Assembly: GCA_033032865.1 (NCBI GenBank)
Contig: JAWHQI010000028.1
Span: 6,033,001-6,097,000, forward strand
DNA from: Dactylorhiza incarnata
Lineage: Eukaryota; Streptophyta; Magnoliopsida; Asparagales; Orchidaceae
DNA: 64,000 nucleotides
Reading direction: 5' to 3'
In this document: positions 57,001 to 63,689 of the stretch, piece by piece
Layout: every line of letters begins with the position of its first letter
How positions within the stretch are numbered: position 1 is the stretch's first letter
Program-made: the position numbers and the translations under genes
Notes under the pieces: model-generated
Told to the model about the DNA's origin: nothing
What the model saw: only the letters and a program-made list of their open reading frames with translations
Database searches by the model: none

Positions 57001-59871
57001 GCGAAGTATTTTAAGAGGCGTCGAGAACTGCGTACGCGTTTCAGATAAAAAAGCACGAAACACAGAAGTAATCTCAGTACGATCATGAAGAAAATAAAGC
57101 CAGGTAACACGTGAGTAGTCATCAATAAAGGTGATAAAGTAGCGATGTCCAAATACACTGGGGATCCTATATGGACCCCATACATCATAATGAACTAAAG
57201 ATAACAGAGTATCACTCCGGGTACAAGAAGGAGAGAAAGAAACACGATGTTGCTTGCCGTAGATACATGATTCACAAGTGAACTCCTGGAGTAAAACACA
57301 AGGAAGAGATTTCTTGAGAACCGGAAGGGGAGCATGCCCAAGACGACGATGCCAGCCAGACGTGGAGATGGAAGAAAGACTGATAGGTGGGAGATCCAAG
57401 AGATAATAGCCCATTCGTCAGCCGATCGCTACCAATGGTACTCCGTGTACGGTGATCCTGCAAAACAAAAGATGAAGGAGAAAAGGTTATGCAACAGTCA
57501 AGATCCCGTGTTAACTGGCTAACAGAAAGCAAGTTAAAAGGGGAACCCGGAACATGAAGAACTGAGGAGAGTAGCAAGGTAGGAGTGTGGCGGAGATCAG
57601 CAACGCCAGAGACCGGGGTAGTGTCGCCATTAGCAACAATAATAGATGGTGGGTGAGAGGTTGTCGAATACCGAGGCGGTTTCTGAGATATTATATGATG
57701 AGTTGCTCCAGAGTCAACGATCCAGTGAGAGCTGTAAGAAAGATATGATATACCTTGAGTAGAAAAAGAGGCAACCGAGCCAGATGGCCGATTAATACTG
57801 CCTTAGAGCTGCTGGAACTGAGTGCGAAGGTCTTCATATTCCTGGCGAGTAGGTGCACCAAGGTTGGAAGTGTCAGGGGCATCAGAAGGAGATGGAGTAG
57901 CGGAGGCGGCCAGATGCGGAGGTAGGCCATGCTTGCGGTAACATGTAGCTTCAAGATGACCCTCACGAGAGCAGTAAGTACACTTCAGAGAAGAGCGGCC
58001 ACCACGTCCTCGTCCCCTAGACGGGTGGTGTCCTCCCCTGGTGGAAGGGCCACGAACAGGGGGAGGAGTTGGCAGGAGAGGTTGCTGAAGAAGAACTGGA
58101 GAGAAACTTGTTGAAGCCTCGGATGGTGGTGTAACCTTGATCAGCATGGAGCAAACATCAGATAGGGATGGTGTGGTAGGAGACGAGAGGATCTGAGCCC
58201 GAACACTATGCAGGTGTGGTGGAACGTGGGACAATAACATGTAGATTGTTACAACCTCTTTCTGGGCTTTTCTGAGTAGCGAGATCGGCAGTCGGAGGCT
58301 GATGCTGAATCCAAGCCTCATGGAGAGTTTTCACCTGAGCGATATGGGAGATCATTAGGTCTGGTGCGCCAGGCCGAAGGGTTTGAAGTTCCGAGATGAT
58401 ATCAAAGAGATGTTGGAGACTGTTCTGGCCAGAGTAGAAAGCATGAAGTTCATCCCAGATGGCCTTGGCAGTTTCATGATACATAGATATCTGATAAGGC
58501 TCCTTGTCCATGGAGTTGAGGAGCCAGATTTGCACTCGACCATCATCCCGAAGCCATTCATTGGAAGGGTTAAGTGGAACAGCCTGGGTTACGTGATGAA
58601 CCAACCCTTTCGTCTGTAAGACCCGGCGAACAGAGTGAACCCATTCCACAAAGTTGGACTCCCCGGAGAGGGAGATAGTTGTAATCCGAAGTTCATCGCG
58701 GACATCAGGAGCAGGAGCAGCCACTGTGGCTGGGGGGAATATCGGTAGTATGAGAATTTTCGGATACCACCATTGAGAAGACGAGTCTGAGCGGACTGAA
58801 ACCAGAGGACGGGCGGTCAGCAAAGAAGAGTCGTGCGGACTGCAAAGAAGGGCCGGGCGTACTGAGGCAGAGAAGCCAGCGGCGAGCAGCAATAGACAGG
58901 TCGCGAGCGAGAAGAAAAAAGGGGGGGGGGGGGGGGGGGCGCTGCGACTAAGTCTGCTGGGAGGTCGCCCGAACTGCAGGATGTCGCACGATCGAATGGA
59001 GGTCGTAGGGAGAGGCCGCAGGGAACAACTGCGGCGAGACAGCAACACGGAGGAAGGAGCTCGGCAATCTGCGGTCTGCGAGTTTGGCGAGCTATAGCGG
59101 CGAATAGAGGAGAGCTCGACAGAGGGAGAGGAGATCTCGCAGGAGGTCGCAGTGGCTAGAGGGGAAACCACGCGAGTTAGGAGGAGGAGCGGGACCCACA
59201 GATGCAGCGGGGGAAGGCTATAAGAAAGCCCTGAGAGGAGGATTGAGGAGCTGCGGGGTGAGCTTGCAGGGGTGTGGTCAGAGAAGGGAGGCCGCAGGGG
59301 TGCGGTCAGAGAGGGAGGCCGCAGGGGTGCAGTCAGAGAGGGGGATCTTGCGGATGACCGCTCCGGGAAGAGCGGCGGAAAAAAACTTGCGGAAGAGAGA
59401 AGACCGCAGAAGGCCTGCGGTTAGAAACGAGGAGACCGCTTGCGGATCGCAAGACAGCTCGCTAGCGGGCTGTGTGGTCAGAAACGAGGGGACCGCAGGT
59501 TTTGGACCGGTTGCTTTGATACCATGTAAATAAATGGTGAAAACCTTGTATATATTTATTGAACTCTTAATTACAAGTATGAATACAAATATATAGGAGG
59601 AGAAGGAGGCTAGTCACTCCAATCTCAAGATGTGAGACTAAACAAGAGTAAGAAGGAACTACATAAATGGGCCTCATAAATGGACTTTTACATCAATTTC
59701 TCTAACACTAATGTTAATTTATGCATATTTGCTTCTCATTGATGTTTTTGCTGAACTCTGAAAACTTGAGATTTATTCAGAATTCTGTGATATTTCCTTT
59801 ATGTCCAGGATGCCATAGATGTGGGCAACTGTGACAGAATTCGTATATCGATGCGGTTCCTTATTTGTCTG
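20979..59871 (+). CDS. CBP80: Nuclear cap-binding protein subunit 1 (CBP80/ABH1), 5' part, spliced
   Basis: Five exons (20979-21074, 21426-21485, 36825-36881, 54222-54293, 59809-59871) join in frame to 116 codons. They match the N-terminus of plant CBP80, which starts the first MIF4G-like helical domain: [26 protein letters not shown] and [11 protein letters not shown]. With CBP20 the protein binds the 5' cap of nuclear RNA and acts in splicing, export and microRNA processing. All visible borders are GT/AG and all introns are phase 0. The rest of the ~850-residue protein lies beyond the window. No stop or frameshift is seen, so I take it as a live gene with very long, transposon-filled introns. 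The Met at 20991 is an alternative start, since family similarity begins there. Confidence 0.88.
21075..21425 (+). other. CBP80 intron 1
   Basis: This 351-bp intron has donor GTGAGT and acceptor TTTTTGCAG and is T-rich before the acceptor. No insertion is seen. Confidence 0.85.
21426..21485 (+). CDS. CBP80: CBP80 exon 2
   Basis: 20 codons, [20 protein letters not shown], with acceptor GCAG before and donor GTAAAG after. The segment fits the 'ETC..V..RE.E' region of the family. Confidence 0.88.
22557..23869 (-). repeat. R1 3' LTR
   Basis: The LTR begins TGCACTCGTAG and ends CCTGTATCA in plus coordinates. It resembles the split 5' LTR and, in reverse, the copy starting TGATGCAGAC at 38010. 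On the minus strand a TATA-like 'tttaatagg' lies near 23225. Confidence 0.55.
23870..24872. other. R1 interior, non-coding
   Basis: No gag or pol motif is seen on either strand. The adjoining 'cgtgtgggggaatcttg' could be a decayed polypurine tract region when read on the minus strand. Confidence 0.4.
24873..25740. mobile_element. PIF/Harbinger-like non-autonomous element
   Basis: The left end GGCTTCATTTGGG and the complement of the right end (GGCTCTATTTGGC) form imperfect terminal inverted repeats. They are flanked by the 3-bp duplication TTA (24870-24872 and 25741-25743) typical of Tourist/PIF elements. The 868-bp interior has an AT-rich left half and a GC-rich right half. The 'ctccacctccggtggcggtgacctcc' type words give long open frames without a domain (for example 25140-25565 -). 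No transposase is encoded. Confidence 0.65.
26924..27187 (+). pseudogene. LINE reverse transcriptase fragment
   Basis: The 87-codon frame holds the [21 protein letters not shown] and [14 protein letters not shown] motifs of plant L1-type reverse transcriptase. The usual D of the 'LEKAYDRV' motif is kept. The next catalytic part, 'FFADDIIL' (near 27370), is present but separated from this frame by stops. Confidence 0.82.
27392..28012 (+). pseudogene. LINE ORF2 C-terminal fragments
   Basis: Two frames (27392-27655 and 27656-28012) are in register and separated by a single TAG. They carry [53 protein letters not shown] and [18 protein letters not shown]. These are standard for the region after the reverse transcriptase of this plant LINE family. 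Confidence 0.82.
28460..29260. repeat. AT-rich repeat with 'ggatgtcgatgacat' edge
   Basis: The left edge (28460-28565, 'gttgtaaatatcggatgtcg') recurs in reverse orientation at 49640-49730. The right edge (29140-29260) carries related 'gccggccaacatgtcggtcgac' words. This suggests a dispersed DNA element, but no exact ends could be set. Confidence 0.35.
29261..29994. other. AT-rich R1 interior, nothing recognised
   Basis: No coding motif or repeat end was identified. Confidence 0.35.
29995..31312. repeat. 1.3-kb tandem duplication, copy 1
   Basis: This unit repeats at 31313-32616 with almost no change except in mononucleotide runs (for example the G run near 30690). It spans the R1 leader, two primer sites, and the first ~860 bp of the 5' LTR. 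Very high identity means the duplication is recent, or that it is an assembly artefact. Confidence 0.85.
30322..30513 (-). repeat. Two 96-bp tandem units, each with a primer site and LTR edge
   Basis: The units 30322-30417 and 30418-30513 each contain GCTCTGATACCA, the complement of the tRNA-Met primer site (30337-30348 and 30433-30444), followed by the LTR edge TGAGCACTCG. Both recur in copy 2 (31654-31665 and 31750-31761), giving four junctions in total. Confidence 0.8.
31313..32616. repeat. 1.3-kb tandem duplication, copy 2
   Basis: The copy of 29995-31312 differs mainly in homopolymer length. It ends at 'ttggccatatctaggtg', after which the LTR continues to the insertion of H. Confidence 0.85.
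32625..33005 (+). repeat. 5' LTR of H
   Basis: TGTTATGG to CACAACA, with 'tatataatagaccc' as the likely TATA region at about 32808-32820 and CT-rich microsatellite-like sequence downstream. Confidence 0.9.
33009..33020 (+). promoter_or_regulatory. Primer-binding site of H
   Basis: An exact TGGTATCAGAGC, complementary to the 3' end of initiator tRNA-Met, lies three bases after the LTR. Confidence 0.85.
33021..34613 (+). other. Interior of H, open but unrecognised
   Basis: Open frames of 63-277 codons overlap in several frames on both strands (the longest is 33794-34627 +). All are low-complexity Pro/Ser/Ala/Cys-rich and reflect GC-rich composition. The first ~35 codons of the longest frame ([15 protein letters not shown]) are less biased, but I recognise no domain. 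I do not call a gene. Confidence 0.4.
34627..34813 (-). mobile_element. Au-like SINE, full length
   Basis: On the minus strand the element starts with a tRNA-derived head ('ttggcgcactagttg' near the A box, 'cacgggtttgagtcc' as the B box) and ends in GGGCTGCCCTTTT, the conserved Au-SINE 3' end. A perfect 13-bp target duplication CCGCGACGGACTA flanks it (34614-34626, 34814-34826). It was inserted in the H interior by LINE machinery. Confidence 0.85.
34926..35299 (+). repeat. 3' LTR of H
   Basis: TGTTATGG to CATAACA. It is slightly diverged from the 5' LTR by small indels and substitutions. Confidence 0.9.
35305..35993 (-). repeat. Remainder of the R1 5' LTR after H
   Basis: It continues the R1 LTR, matching 23430-23869 ('caattcaaacaatgggattgaattaaaatgat', 'attttggcaaaggcacaaaa'). 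A sub-block at 35390-35600 ('gttccccgtgtcccgg', 'accgaatacaaaattcaac') is absent from the other LTR and resembles 52060-52250, so it may be a small inserted repeat. Confidence 0.5.
36825..36881 (+). CDS. CBP80: CBP80 exon 3
   Basis: 19 codons, [19 protein letters not shown], with acceptor ACAG and donor GTATGG. The QCAE.LPHK.P motif is the most recognisable CBP80 signature in the window. Confidence 0.9.
37440..38009 (+). other. Probable R1 interior fragment, plus orientation
   Basis: CT-rich sequence lies directly before the LTR start at 38010. 'catggcccccaattttgatc' resembles the decayed tract next to the R1 3' LTR. The frame at 37366-37800 has no domain. Confidence 0.35.
38010..39216 (+). 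repeat. R1-family LTR, plus orientation, truncated
   Basis: It starts TGATGCAGACAGACGCTCG, the complement of the R1 LTR edge. The block 39050-39190 is the complement of the 'gacgaggtagaagaggtagagtgacgt' region of R1. The right end is cut by the LTR of element E, and a retroposon lies inside at 38411-38737. Confidence 0.5.
38411..38737 (-). mobile_element. Retroposon with (TTG)n tail
   Basis: A 327-bp body is flanked by a perfect 15-bp duplication AATGAAAATGAGAAC (38396-38410, 38738-38752). On the minus strand it ends 'gggactatatgggttatg' followed by (TTG)n. No coding frame and no clear A or B box is seen. It may be a SINE using the LINE family present here, which has the same tail, or a LINE 3' end. 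Confidence 0.7.
39486..39585 (+). mobile_element. 5'-truncated Au-like SINE
   Basis: The last 100 bp of an Au-SINE, from 'catggtaaggtttgcctaca' to 'ggctgccctttt', is flanked by a perfect 17-bp duplication ATTCAGAATTTTTAGAA (39469-39485, 39586-39602). The tRNA-derived head is missing, as expected from incomplete reverse transcription. Confidence 0.85.
41735..42010 (+). repeat. Three tandem 92-bp units in the E LTR
   Basis: The units start 'gagagcaaccaacaac' at 41735, 41827 and 41919. They share 'tgtttgagaattatttaagcc' and 'attaaacctaa', with moderate divergence. Confidence 0.75.
43235..44212 (+). pseudogene. E gag, broken
   Basis: The frames at 43235-43633 and 43847-44212, with sequence between them in another frame, give a Ty3/gypsy retrotransposon gag. 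Motifs are [15 protein letters not shown], the [16 protein letters not shown] capsid motif, and '[12 protein letters not shown]'. A zinc knuckle follows at about 44305-44345 ([14 protein letters not shown]). The first frame ends at a TAA within the capsid domain. Confidence 0.75.
44551..45105 (+). pseudogene. E protease and linker, broken
   Basis: [13 protein letters not shown] (near 44593-44635) is the aspartic protease active site with the usual D-T/S-G changed to D-I-G, so the catalytic triad is altered. The motif [13 protein letters not shown] follows in another frame, as in gypsy pol. Frames shift repeatedly. Confidence 0.75.
45240..45774 (+). pseudogene. E reverse transcriptase
   Basis: Plus-strand translation gives [50 protein letters not shown] and [12 protein letters not shown]. 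The YVDD-equivalent reads FIDD, which is normal for gypsy elements. At least one stop (near 45353) precedes the open frame that starts at 45409. Confidence 0.85.
45775..46320 (+). pseudogene. E RNase H remnant
   Basis: Fragments such as [29 protein letters not shown] and ELADIVFAL (46020-46170) mark the RNase H of gypsy pol, with stops. A 28-bp tandem duplication ('attcattaaagactatgactt') lies near 46284-46330, at the junction with F. Confidence 0.75.
46321..47160 (-). pseudogene. Ty3/gypsy element F gag fragment
   Basis: The 130-codon frame (46318-46710) contains [36 protein letters not shown] and [20 protein letters not shown], characteristic of a retrotransposon gag capsid. Upstream sequence to about 46870 continues it in another frame ('[13 protein letters not shown]' type residues). 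It faces element E head-on and stops abruptly, so only the gag region survives. Confidence 0.75.
47161..48405. other. AT-rich stretch and unrecognised region upstream of F
   Basis: 47161-47510 is strongly AT-rich with A and T runs. 47520-48300 is more GC-balanced with overlapping open frames on both strands (47871-48260 -, 48054-48236 +), none with a domain. It may be the leader and 5' LTR of F, but no LTR ends could be set. Confidence 0.35.
48420..49069 (-). mobile_element. 5'-truncated LINE copy
   Basis: On the minus strand this is the LINE C-terminal region followed by 'ggataaaggctttagtg' and a (TTG)n tail. It is flanked by a 14-bp duplication with one mismatch (TTGAATTAGATTAA at 48406-48419, TTGAATTTGATTAA at 49070-49083). 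It closely matches 27580-28180. Confidence 0.85.
48446..48973 (-). pseudogene. LINE ORF2 C-terminal fragment, open
   Basis: The 175-codon frame [14 protein letters not shown]...ADPTMVG contains [40 protein letters not shown] and [20 protein letters not shown]. It reads through to the normal LINE stop, so this copy is younger or better kept than the one in intron 2. The reverse transcriptase itself is missing. Confidence 0.85.
49084..50520. other. Unclassified intron sequence
   Basis: 49640-49730 is the reverse of the repeat edge at 28460-28565. The remainder has only short frames without recognised motifs. 50249-50509 (+) is open for 86 codons but lies just beyond a gypsy gag on the other strand and is probably part of that element. 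Confidence 0.35.
50521..51475 (-). pseudogene. Ty3/gypsy element G gag fragment, Tat-like
   Basis: The 160-codon frame at 50610-51092 has [42 protein letters not shown] and [24 protein letters not shown]. This is the capsid pattern of plant Tat-type gypsy elements. It has no zinc knuckle or pol next to it. Upstream sequence to 51475 would be its leader. Confidence 0.65.
51476..52060 (-). repeat. Probable LTR of G
   Basis: A minus-strand TATAAATA lies near 51793-51800, upstream of the gag. The 'gctcgcgagtgctcgaaag' sequence near 51690 resembles the fragment at 1250-1275. Boundaries are uncertain. Confidence 0.35.
52060..52253. repeat. Small dispersed repeat, also at 35390-35600
   Basis: 'ggggttcccccgtaccccgg', 'ccaccaaatacaaatcttaac' and 'caaattaaagccacttataaaag' occur in the same order and orientation as the block at 35390-35600. 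Confidence 0.5.
52254..52567. repeat. (AC)n tract and 174-bp-spaced direct duplication
   Basis: (AC)n at 52254-52272 is followed by a ~120-bp segment (52273-52391) repeated nearly exactly at 52447-52567 ('gtactggtaacctaatta', 'aaatgaggatttagtgg'). A second short AC tract lies between them. Confidence 0.85.
52568..53480. repeat. Purine-rich repetitive region, unclassified
   Basis: Words such as 'gatctggaagaag', 'gaagttctcttccag' and 'gctagccgggagggtac' recur on both strands between 53000 and 53400. Frames at 52700-53242 (-) and 53277-53468 (+, acidic DLEEG repeats) are open because of this composition. I recognise no domain. Confidence 0.4.
53481..54221 (+). other. 3' end of intron 3, nothing recognised
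   Basis: AT-rich intron sequence contains a short (AT)n tract near 53703-53720. The branch and pyrimidine region 'gtactgtttcatctgcag' precedes exon 4. Confidence 0.5.
54222..54293 (+). CDS. CBP80: CBP80 exon 4
   Basis: 24 codons, [18 protein letters not shown] and on to SHTKFQ, with acceptor GCAG and donor GTAAGA. VGL.NLE.EDF is a conserved family motif directly following the P.YG.L of exon 3. Confidence 0.9.
54467..54649 (-). repeat. 3' LTR of C
   Basis: 183 bp, with about eight to ten differences from the other LTR, clustered near 54592-54630. Confidence 0.95.
54650..56618 (-). CDS. Copia C reverse transcriptase and RNase H
   Basis: A 662-codon open frame. It starts within the integrase C-terminal region ([17 protein letters not shown]) and continues through a Ser/Pro linker. 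The full Ty1 reverse transcriptase follows ([63 protein letters not shown]) and RNase H ([44 protein letters not shown]). It ends at 54630, just inside the 3' LTR. All main catalytic residues of both domains look intact. The apparent start follows a frame break, so it would not be a natural translation start. Confidence 0.92.
56608..57414 (-). pseudogene. Copia C integrase
   Basis: The 268-codon frame has the GAG-pre-integrase zinc region ([23 protein letters not shown]), the first catalytic D in VHYDVWGP, and the E region [16 protein letters not shown]. The second catalytic position reads LRTNNAREY, where the family has LR(T/S)DNAREY, so the essential Asp is replaced by Asn. The frame is lost near 56720, after NRMPSSVL, and resumes in the next frame. 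Confidence 0.88.
57415..57802 (-). pseudogene. Copia C protease region, broken
   Basis: Frames at 57272-57577 and 57691-57966 include [14 protein letters not shown] sequence (near 57700-57725) and [21 protein letters not shown]. These mark the protease active site and the segment before integrase. At least two frame changes are present. Confidence 0.7.
57803..58321 (-). pseudogene. Copia C gag C-terminus with zinc knuckle
   Basis: The 172-codon frame continues gag. It contains [20 protein letters not shown], a Pro/Ser-rich and RGRGRGGR stretch, and the zinc knuckle [14 protein letters not shown] near 57945-57985. It overlaps the end of the gag frame upstream in another frame, showing a frameshift near 58250. 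Confidence 0.85.
58206..59171 (-). pseudogene. Copia C gag N-terminal domain
   Basis: The 321-codon frame carries a UBN2-type gag domain from about residue 155 on: [48 protein letters not shown], and [11 protein letters not shown]. The first ~150 residues are low-complexity and probably leader. A run of 19 G at 58921-58939 (+ strand) lies in that leader. The natural start is uncertain. Confidence 0.8.
59513..59524 (-). promoter_or_regulatory. Primer-binding site of C
   Basis: TGGTATCAAAGC on the minus strand directly adjoins the 5' LTR. It is one base different from the usual tRNA-Met complement. Confidence 0.85.
59525..59707 (-). repeat. 5' LTR of C
   Basis: 183 bp, TGTAAATAAATGG to CTCTAACA, followed by the CTAAT duplication. 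Confidence 0.95.
59809..59871 (+). CDS. CBP80: CBP80 exon 5
   Basis: 21 codons, [20 protein letters not shown] and L, with acceptor TCCAG and donor GTATGT. The RIRI..RFL motif follows the family pattern. The next exon is not in the window. Confidence 0.87.
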
Positions 59872-60581
59872 GTATGTTTGCGCTAAATGTTTGCACTTAT
59901 CATTGTACAACAAATATCAAAATTCATATTCTTTAATATGTATCCCTTACGAGTAGTCACCGTCATCATTAATGTTTTTAATATAACTTCATTTTTCATA
60001 TTCTTTAGTACCTTAGTATGTTAATAATTCTTCTGTAACCAAATCAAATCATCTCAGTTTGCTTCATCACAGAGAATTTGTTTGTTTATTCTCTAAATCT
60101 ATTGATTATAATGGTCAATGTTACTTGTCTCATTGCTTTAGTTACTTCAATTGTTCAGCAAGTCTATGTGCTAAGAAACTATTGTCTTTCTGTGGAAGAT
60201 GAAATTGATCCATTTTCGAAATTATCTATGTTTTGGGATTGAATTTTAACTTCATTAATTATTTTCCCAGCCTTGATGAAGCTTTGTCACTAATCCTGAT
60301 GATTCACTTATACATTTATTACACTGCCATGCTGTTTTCCTAACAATAAGATGTAATTATTTTTCTGGCATACTATCTTACCTCAGTATAATCTGCAAAT
60401 TCCTGAAAGTGCCTTTAAGCATTGAAAAATTAATCTAGCCTTGTCATAATTTAGGAGTATTCATTGTTGAGCATTTGGATCTATTAGTTTTCCAATCACC
60501 AGCCCTCGAACGGTGTTACTAAGTGGATTAGATTGAACAAGGGACTCGTCCTACAAGCATGCACAATGTTGCTAATATATT

Positions 60582-60762
60582 TGTTAAAGCCCAAGATCAA
60601 AAGCCCACAAAGGGGCCCATTGTATTTTTCCTCTTTGTATTTAGTCCCACCTTTCCAAATGTACTTACTTCTTCCTCCTCTACTCTATATAAAGAGGGGA
60701 ACTCTCATATAATGATTAATAATTTTTTGAAATAAAACTTTTCAATATTTTAAATTCTCACA
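60582..60762 (+). repeat. 5' LTR of D
   Basis: TGTTAAAGCCC to TTCTCACA, with a TATATAAAG box near 60685-60694. The 3' LTR is outside the window. Confidence 0.85.
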
Positions 60763-61489
60763 TGGTATTAGAGCCGACGCAATTCCTCGCTGCTCTCCTC
60801 TCGCGTGATTTTTTTTCGGCCTTCACACGAACTCTTTTTGGTCTCGTGTAAATATTCCCGACCTCACACGACTTCCACTGCACGGTACTCACTACATCCA
60901 GATGGTACTCACTACCTCTTGGGTCCTCCTCAACAAGGCATCACTCATCGGAATAGCCTTCCTTCATGAGATATTTCTAATTTTTTGCTAGCTAAAGCTC
61001 TTGCCGCTTCTCTGTCACCTTTTGCGAGCACTCTTCATAGCATCGACGGGACGCTCACGCGAGATCTCTGCCTTCTGCTTGCCGCGAGACATCTCCCTGC
61101 GAACTCCTTCGCCGCAGAACTCGTCAATTCCGCTCGTCGAGCTCGCATCCATCCAGAAGACGAAGAAGTCGCTGATCCCGTGTGCTCGACGATCCATCCC
61201 AAGCGGTTTCTGCCGATCCCATGGACTCCACGTTCGCCAACCCGCCTGTTCCGCCTCTCTCATGTCGTACTCGCTTCCTCCCTCTCGGTGTGAGCTCCTT
61301 TCTGCAACTGACAGTCTCGCCAAATCATTCGGCGAATACTCTGCTTCCCGCCAACACTTGACAGTTTTCCCCCCTGTGAACTGTCTTCCTACAAGATCCT
61401 GCTAGCTCTGCGAGTTAACCTACCACCCCTCTGCGAGTTCTCCTGCCACCCTCATTTTCTTACATATTTCTGTAAGCTTTCCCCATGCA

Positions 61490-62530
61490 GTCGCCGCCTC
61501 TCCTACCGTGCTCACCGATCTTGTTTTCAACTATGTCCAAGACACCACTTCCTTCTACTCCCACCAACATTACACCTCCCACAATCATTTCTAATACCTT
61601 TGGAAATCTCGGCACGACATCTAAATTAACTTGACCCAATTATCTCGATTAGGGTGCCACCTTCACCTTCCTTTTGCGCTCTCAACGCAAATGCCACTAT
61701 CTCACTGATGCTCCTCCTGACTCCGCATCTCCTGCGTATGCTAATTGGGATGCCAATGATGCTCTTGTTCTCACCTGGCTTGCAAACAAACTTTCGAAGG
61801 CATGTTTGCCTATCATCCGCCATGACGATACTGTGAAGGCAACATGAGACCATCTTACGGCTCTTTATTCTAAGGGTGCCAAAACATCTCAGATCTACAC
61901 CCAATATTATGATTTCTTCGCTCCGCCAACTCTCTCTCCCGATGCTGCGTATCAGAAAGTTCAATCTCTTGGCACATAACTTCTCCAACATCGCTCCTTC
62001 TTTTATGACCTTACCACTCATCATAAACATTTTCACGAACTTCTGGTGGCCTGCTATCTTCTCTGGCTTCCAGATTCCTATGAGATGATCCACCAACAGA
62101 TCTTGGAAGAATCTGACACTCCCACCTTGGATGTACTACCGCTCACATTTTTGCTGTTACTAACCTTCTGCAGTGGCTTCCACTCATGTGCTCTCCTCCC
62201 TCCCACAATTTTGCTCATTCGTCCGGTTGTGGAGCTCACCGCGGTCGTGGAGGGCGCACCAGGGGTTGTGGAGGACCTCACCCACTTTGCTCCCATTGTG
62301 GACAACTTGACCATCTTATCGAGGGTGCTTTGTGAAGCATCCTCACCTCAGTCATTAGGCCATGTCAGTACTACGGCGTCAGAACCGCCTGCTTCACAGT
62401 CCACCCCGCCACTAGAGTCCGGCCGTTGGTTCTCCTCGGCATATATTGAGGCGCCCATTAATGCCTCCAAGAAATCTGCCTCCATTGCTACTTTGTCAGG
62501 TAACACACAAGTTGCTACTCAGGGTAAGTG
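61490..62530 (+). pseudogene. Copia D gag, broken
   Basis: Translation in changing frames gives gag pieces ('LRSQRKCHYLTDAPPDSASPAY' type and 'ATLYSKGAKTSQI'). A zinc knuckle CSHCGQLDHLIEG at about 62291-62330 has lost its last Cys to a frame change. The segment 60800-61490 before it is leader with unrecognised frames. Confidence 0.65.
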
Positions 62531-63094
62531 ACTCATCGACTTGGGTACCACCAATCATATGTACATAAATCCTCTTATCTTCTCGCACCTCGAGAAACAT
62601 AATCGCTACCTCCGGTCTTTATGGCTGATGGATCTCTTGCTCCCGTGTGTGGATCTGGAGTTGTGACTAGTACCTCTCTTCTCCTGTTGGACGCACTCTC
62701 TTCTTCCCGTAATTTTCCTTGCAATTTGTTGTTTGTCTACGCTCTCTCACAAAAATTGCAATGCTCTATCTCATGTTCTCCTACTGCTTGTTATTTTCAG
62801 GACCTTCACTCGCAGATGGCGATTGCTACTGGAACTGAACGCAGAGGTCTCTACTACCTCAACGATCTTCCCACTTCCTCTACATCTGGCGTCTCCGCTT
62901 CTCTACTTCAGTGGCACCATCGTCTTGGTCATCCGTCGCTGCGTCTCCTCCACCAGATCATGCCCTCTTGCAGGGCCAACTCCACTTTAGAATGTGAAAC
63001 TTGCCAGTATGGCAAGCATCATTGTACTTCTTTTCCTGCTAAACAATGTAAAAGTTCTATTCATCCTTTTGATTGTGTTCTTTCAGACATCTGA
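62527..63094 (+). pseudogene. Copia D protease end and pre-integrase zinc region
   Basis: The sequence near 62530 reads WLIDLGTTNHMY-like, with the protease DSG changed to DLG. The open frame 62621-63094 has FVYALSQKLQCSISCSPTACY, RRGLYYLNDLP, LQWHHRLGHPSLRLLHQIMP and CETCQYGKHH. It stops at a TGA where the W of 'D.WGP' is expected. Confidence 0.82.
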
Positions 63095-63689
63095 GGTCCT
63101 AGTCCCACAAGTTTGTTGGTGGAGGTAGTATACACTTTGTAACTTTTATTGATGATTTCTAGATGTACTTGGATGTATCTTCTAATGGAATGTTATGAAT
63201 TTTTTTTGTTTTCTCAAAATTTATAATGAAATTCGTACTCAGTTTGATATACCACTCAAAATTATTTGAACCGATAATGCGAAAGAATACATGAGCCAGT
63301 AGTTCTTATCTTTCCGCACCTTCAACAGTATTATTCATTAGACCAGTTGTGTACATACATCCCAACAAAATGGGGTGGCCGAAAGGAAAAATCATCATCT
63401 CCTCGATGTTACTCGGACACTCCTTTGTCAGATGAATGTTCTCTGCTCTTATTGGGGACATGCGATTCTCATTTCTTGTTTTCTAATTAACCGTTACCTT
63501 CTCTCTTTCTGGGTGAGACCCCTTTCTCTTCTACATTCGACCGGTACACATTTTCCTCATCCCGCGTGTGTTTGGTGTAATGCTTTCGTCTATACTCCTG
63601 TATCTGGTCGCGATAAACTCTCCCTTCGAGCCATCAAATGTATCTTCGTGGGGTACTCTCCGACTCAAAAAGGGATATCGCTGTTTTGA
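63095..63689 (+). pseudogene. Copia D integrase core, broken
   Basis: Pieces in different frames show FVTFIDDF, TDNAKEY after an in-frame stop, [20 protein letters not shown], and RAIKCIFVGYSPTQKG (63600-63680). The catalytic D and E positions are visible, but stops and frameshifts make the copy inactive. Confidence 0.82.

Larger units (their letters stand above)
54467..59707 (-). mobile_element. Ty1/copia retrotransposon C, nearly complete
   Basis: LTRs of 183 bp (54467-54649, 59525-59707) begin TGTAAATAAATGG and end CTCTAACA. They are flanked by a perfect CTAAT duplication (54462-54466, 59708-59712). The minus-strand primer site is TGGTATCAAAGC (complement of 59513-59524). The polypurine tract reads TTGCGGGGGAG on the minus strand (54650-54660). 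The whole gag-pol order is present, with a few frame changes. It is the best-preserved element here and lies antisense to CBP80. Confidence 0.95.
54294..59808 (+). other. CBP80 intron 4, 5.5 kb
   Basis: The intron holds copia element C (54467-59707). Only 173 bp at the start and about 100 bp at the end are original, so it was once about 0.27 kb. Confidence 0.85.
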
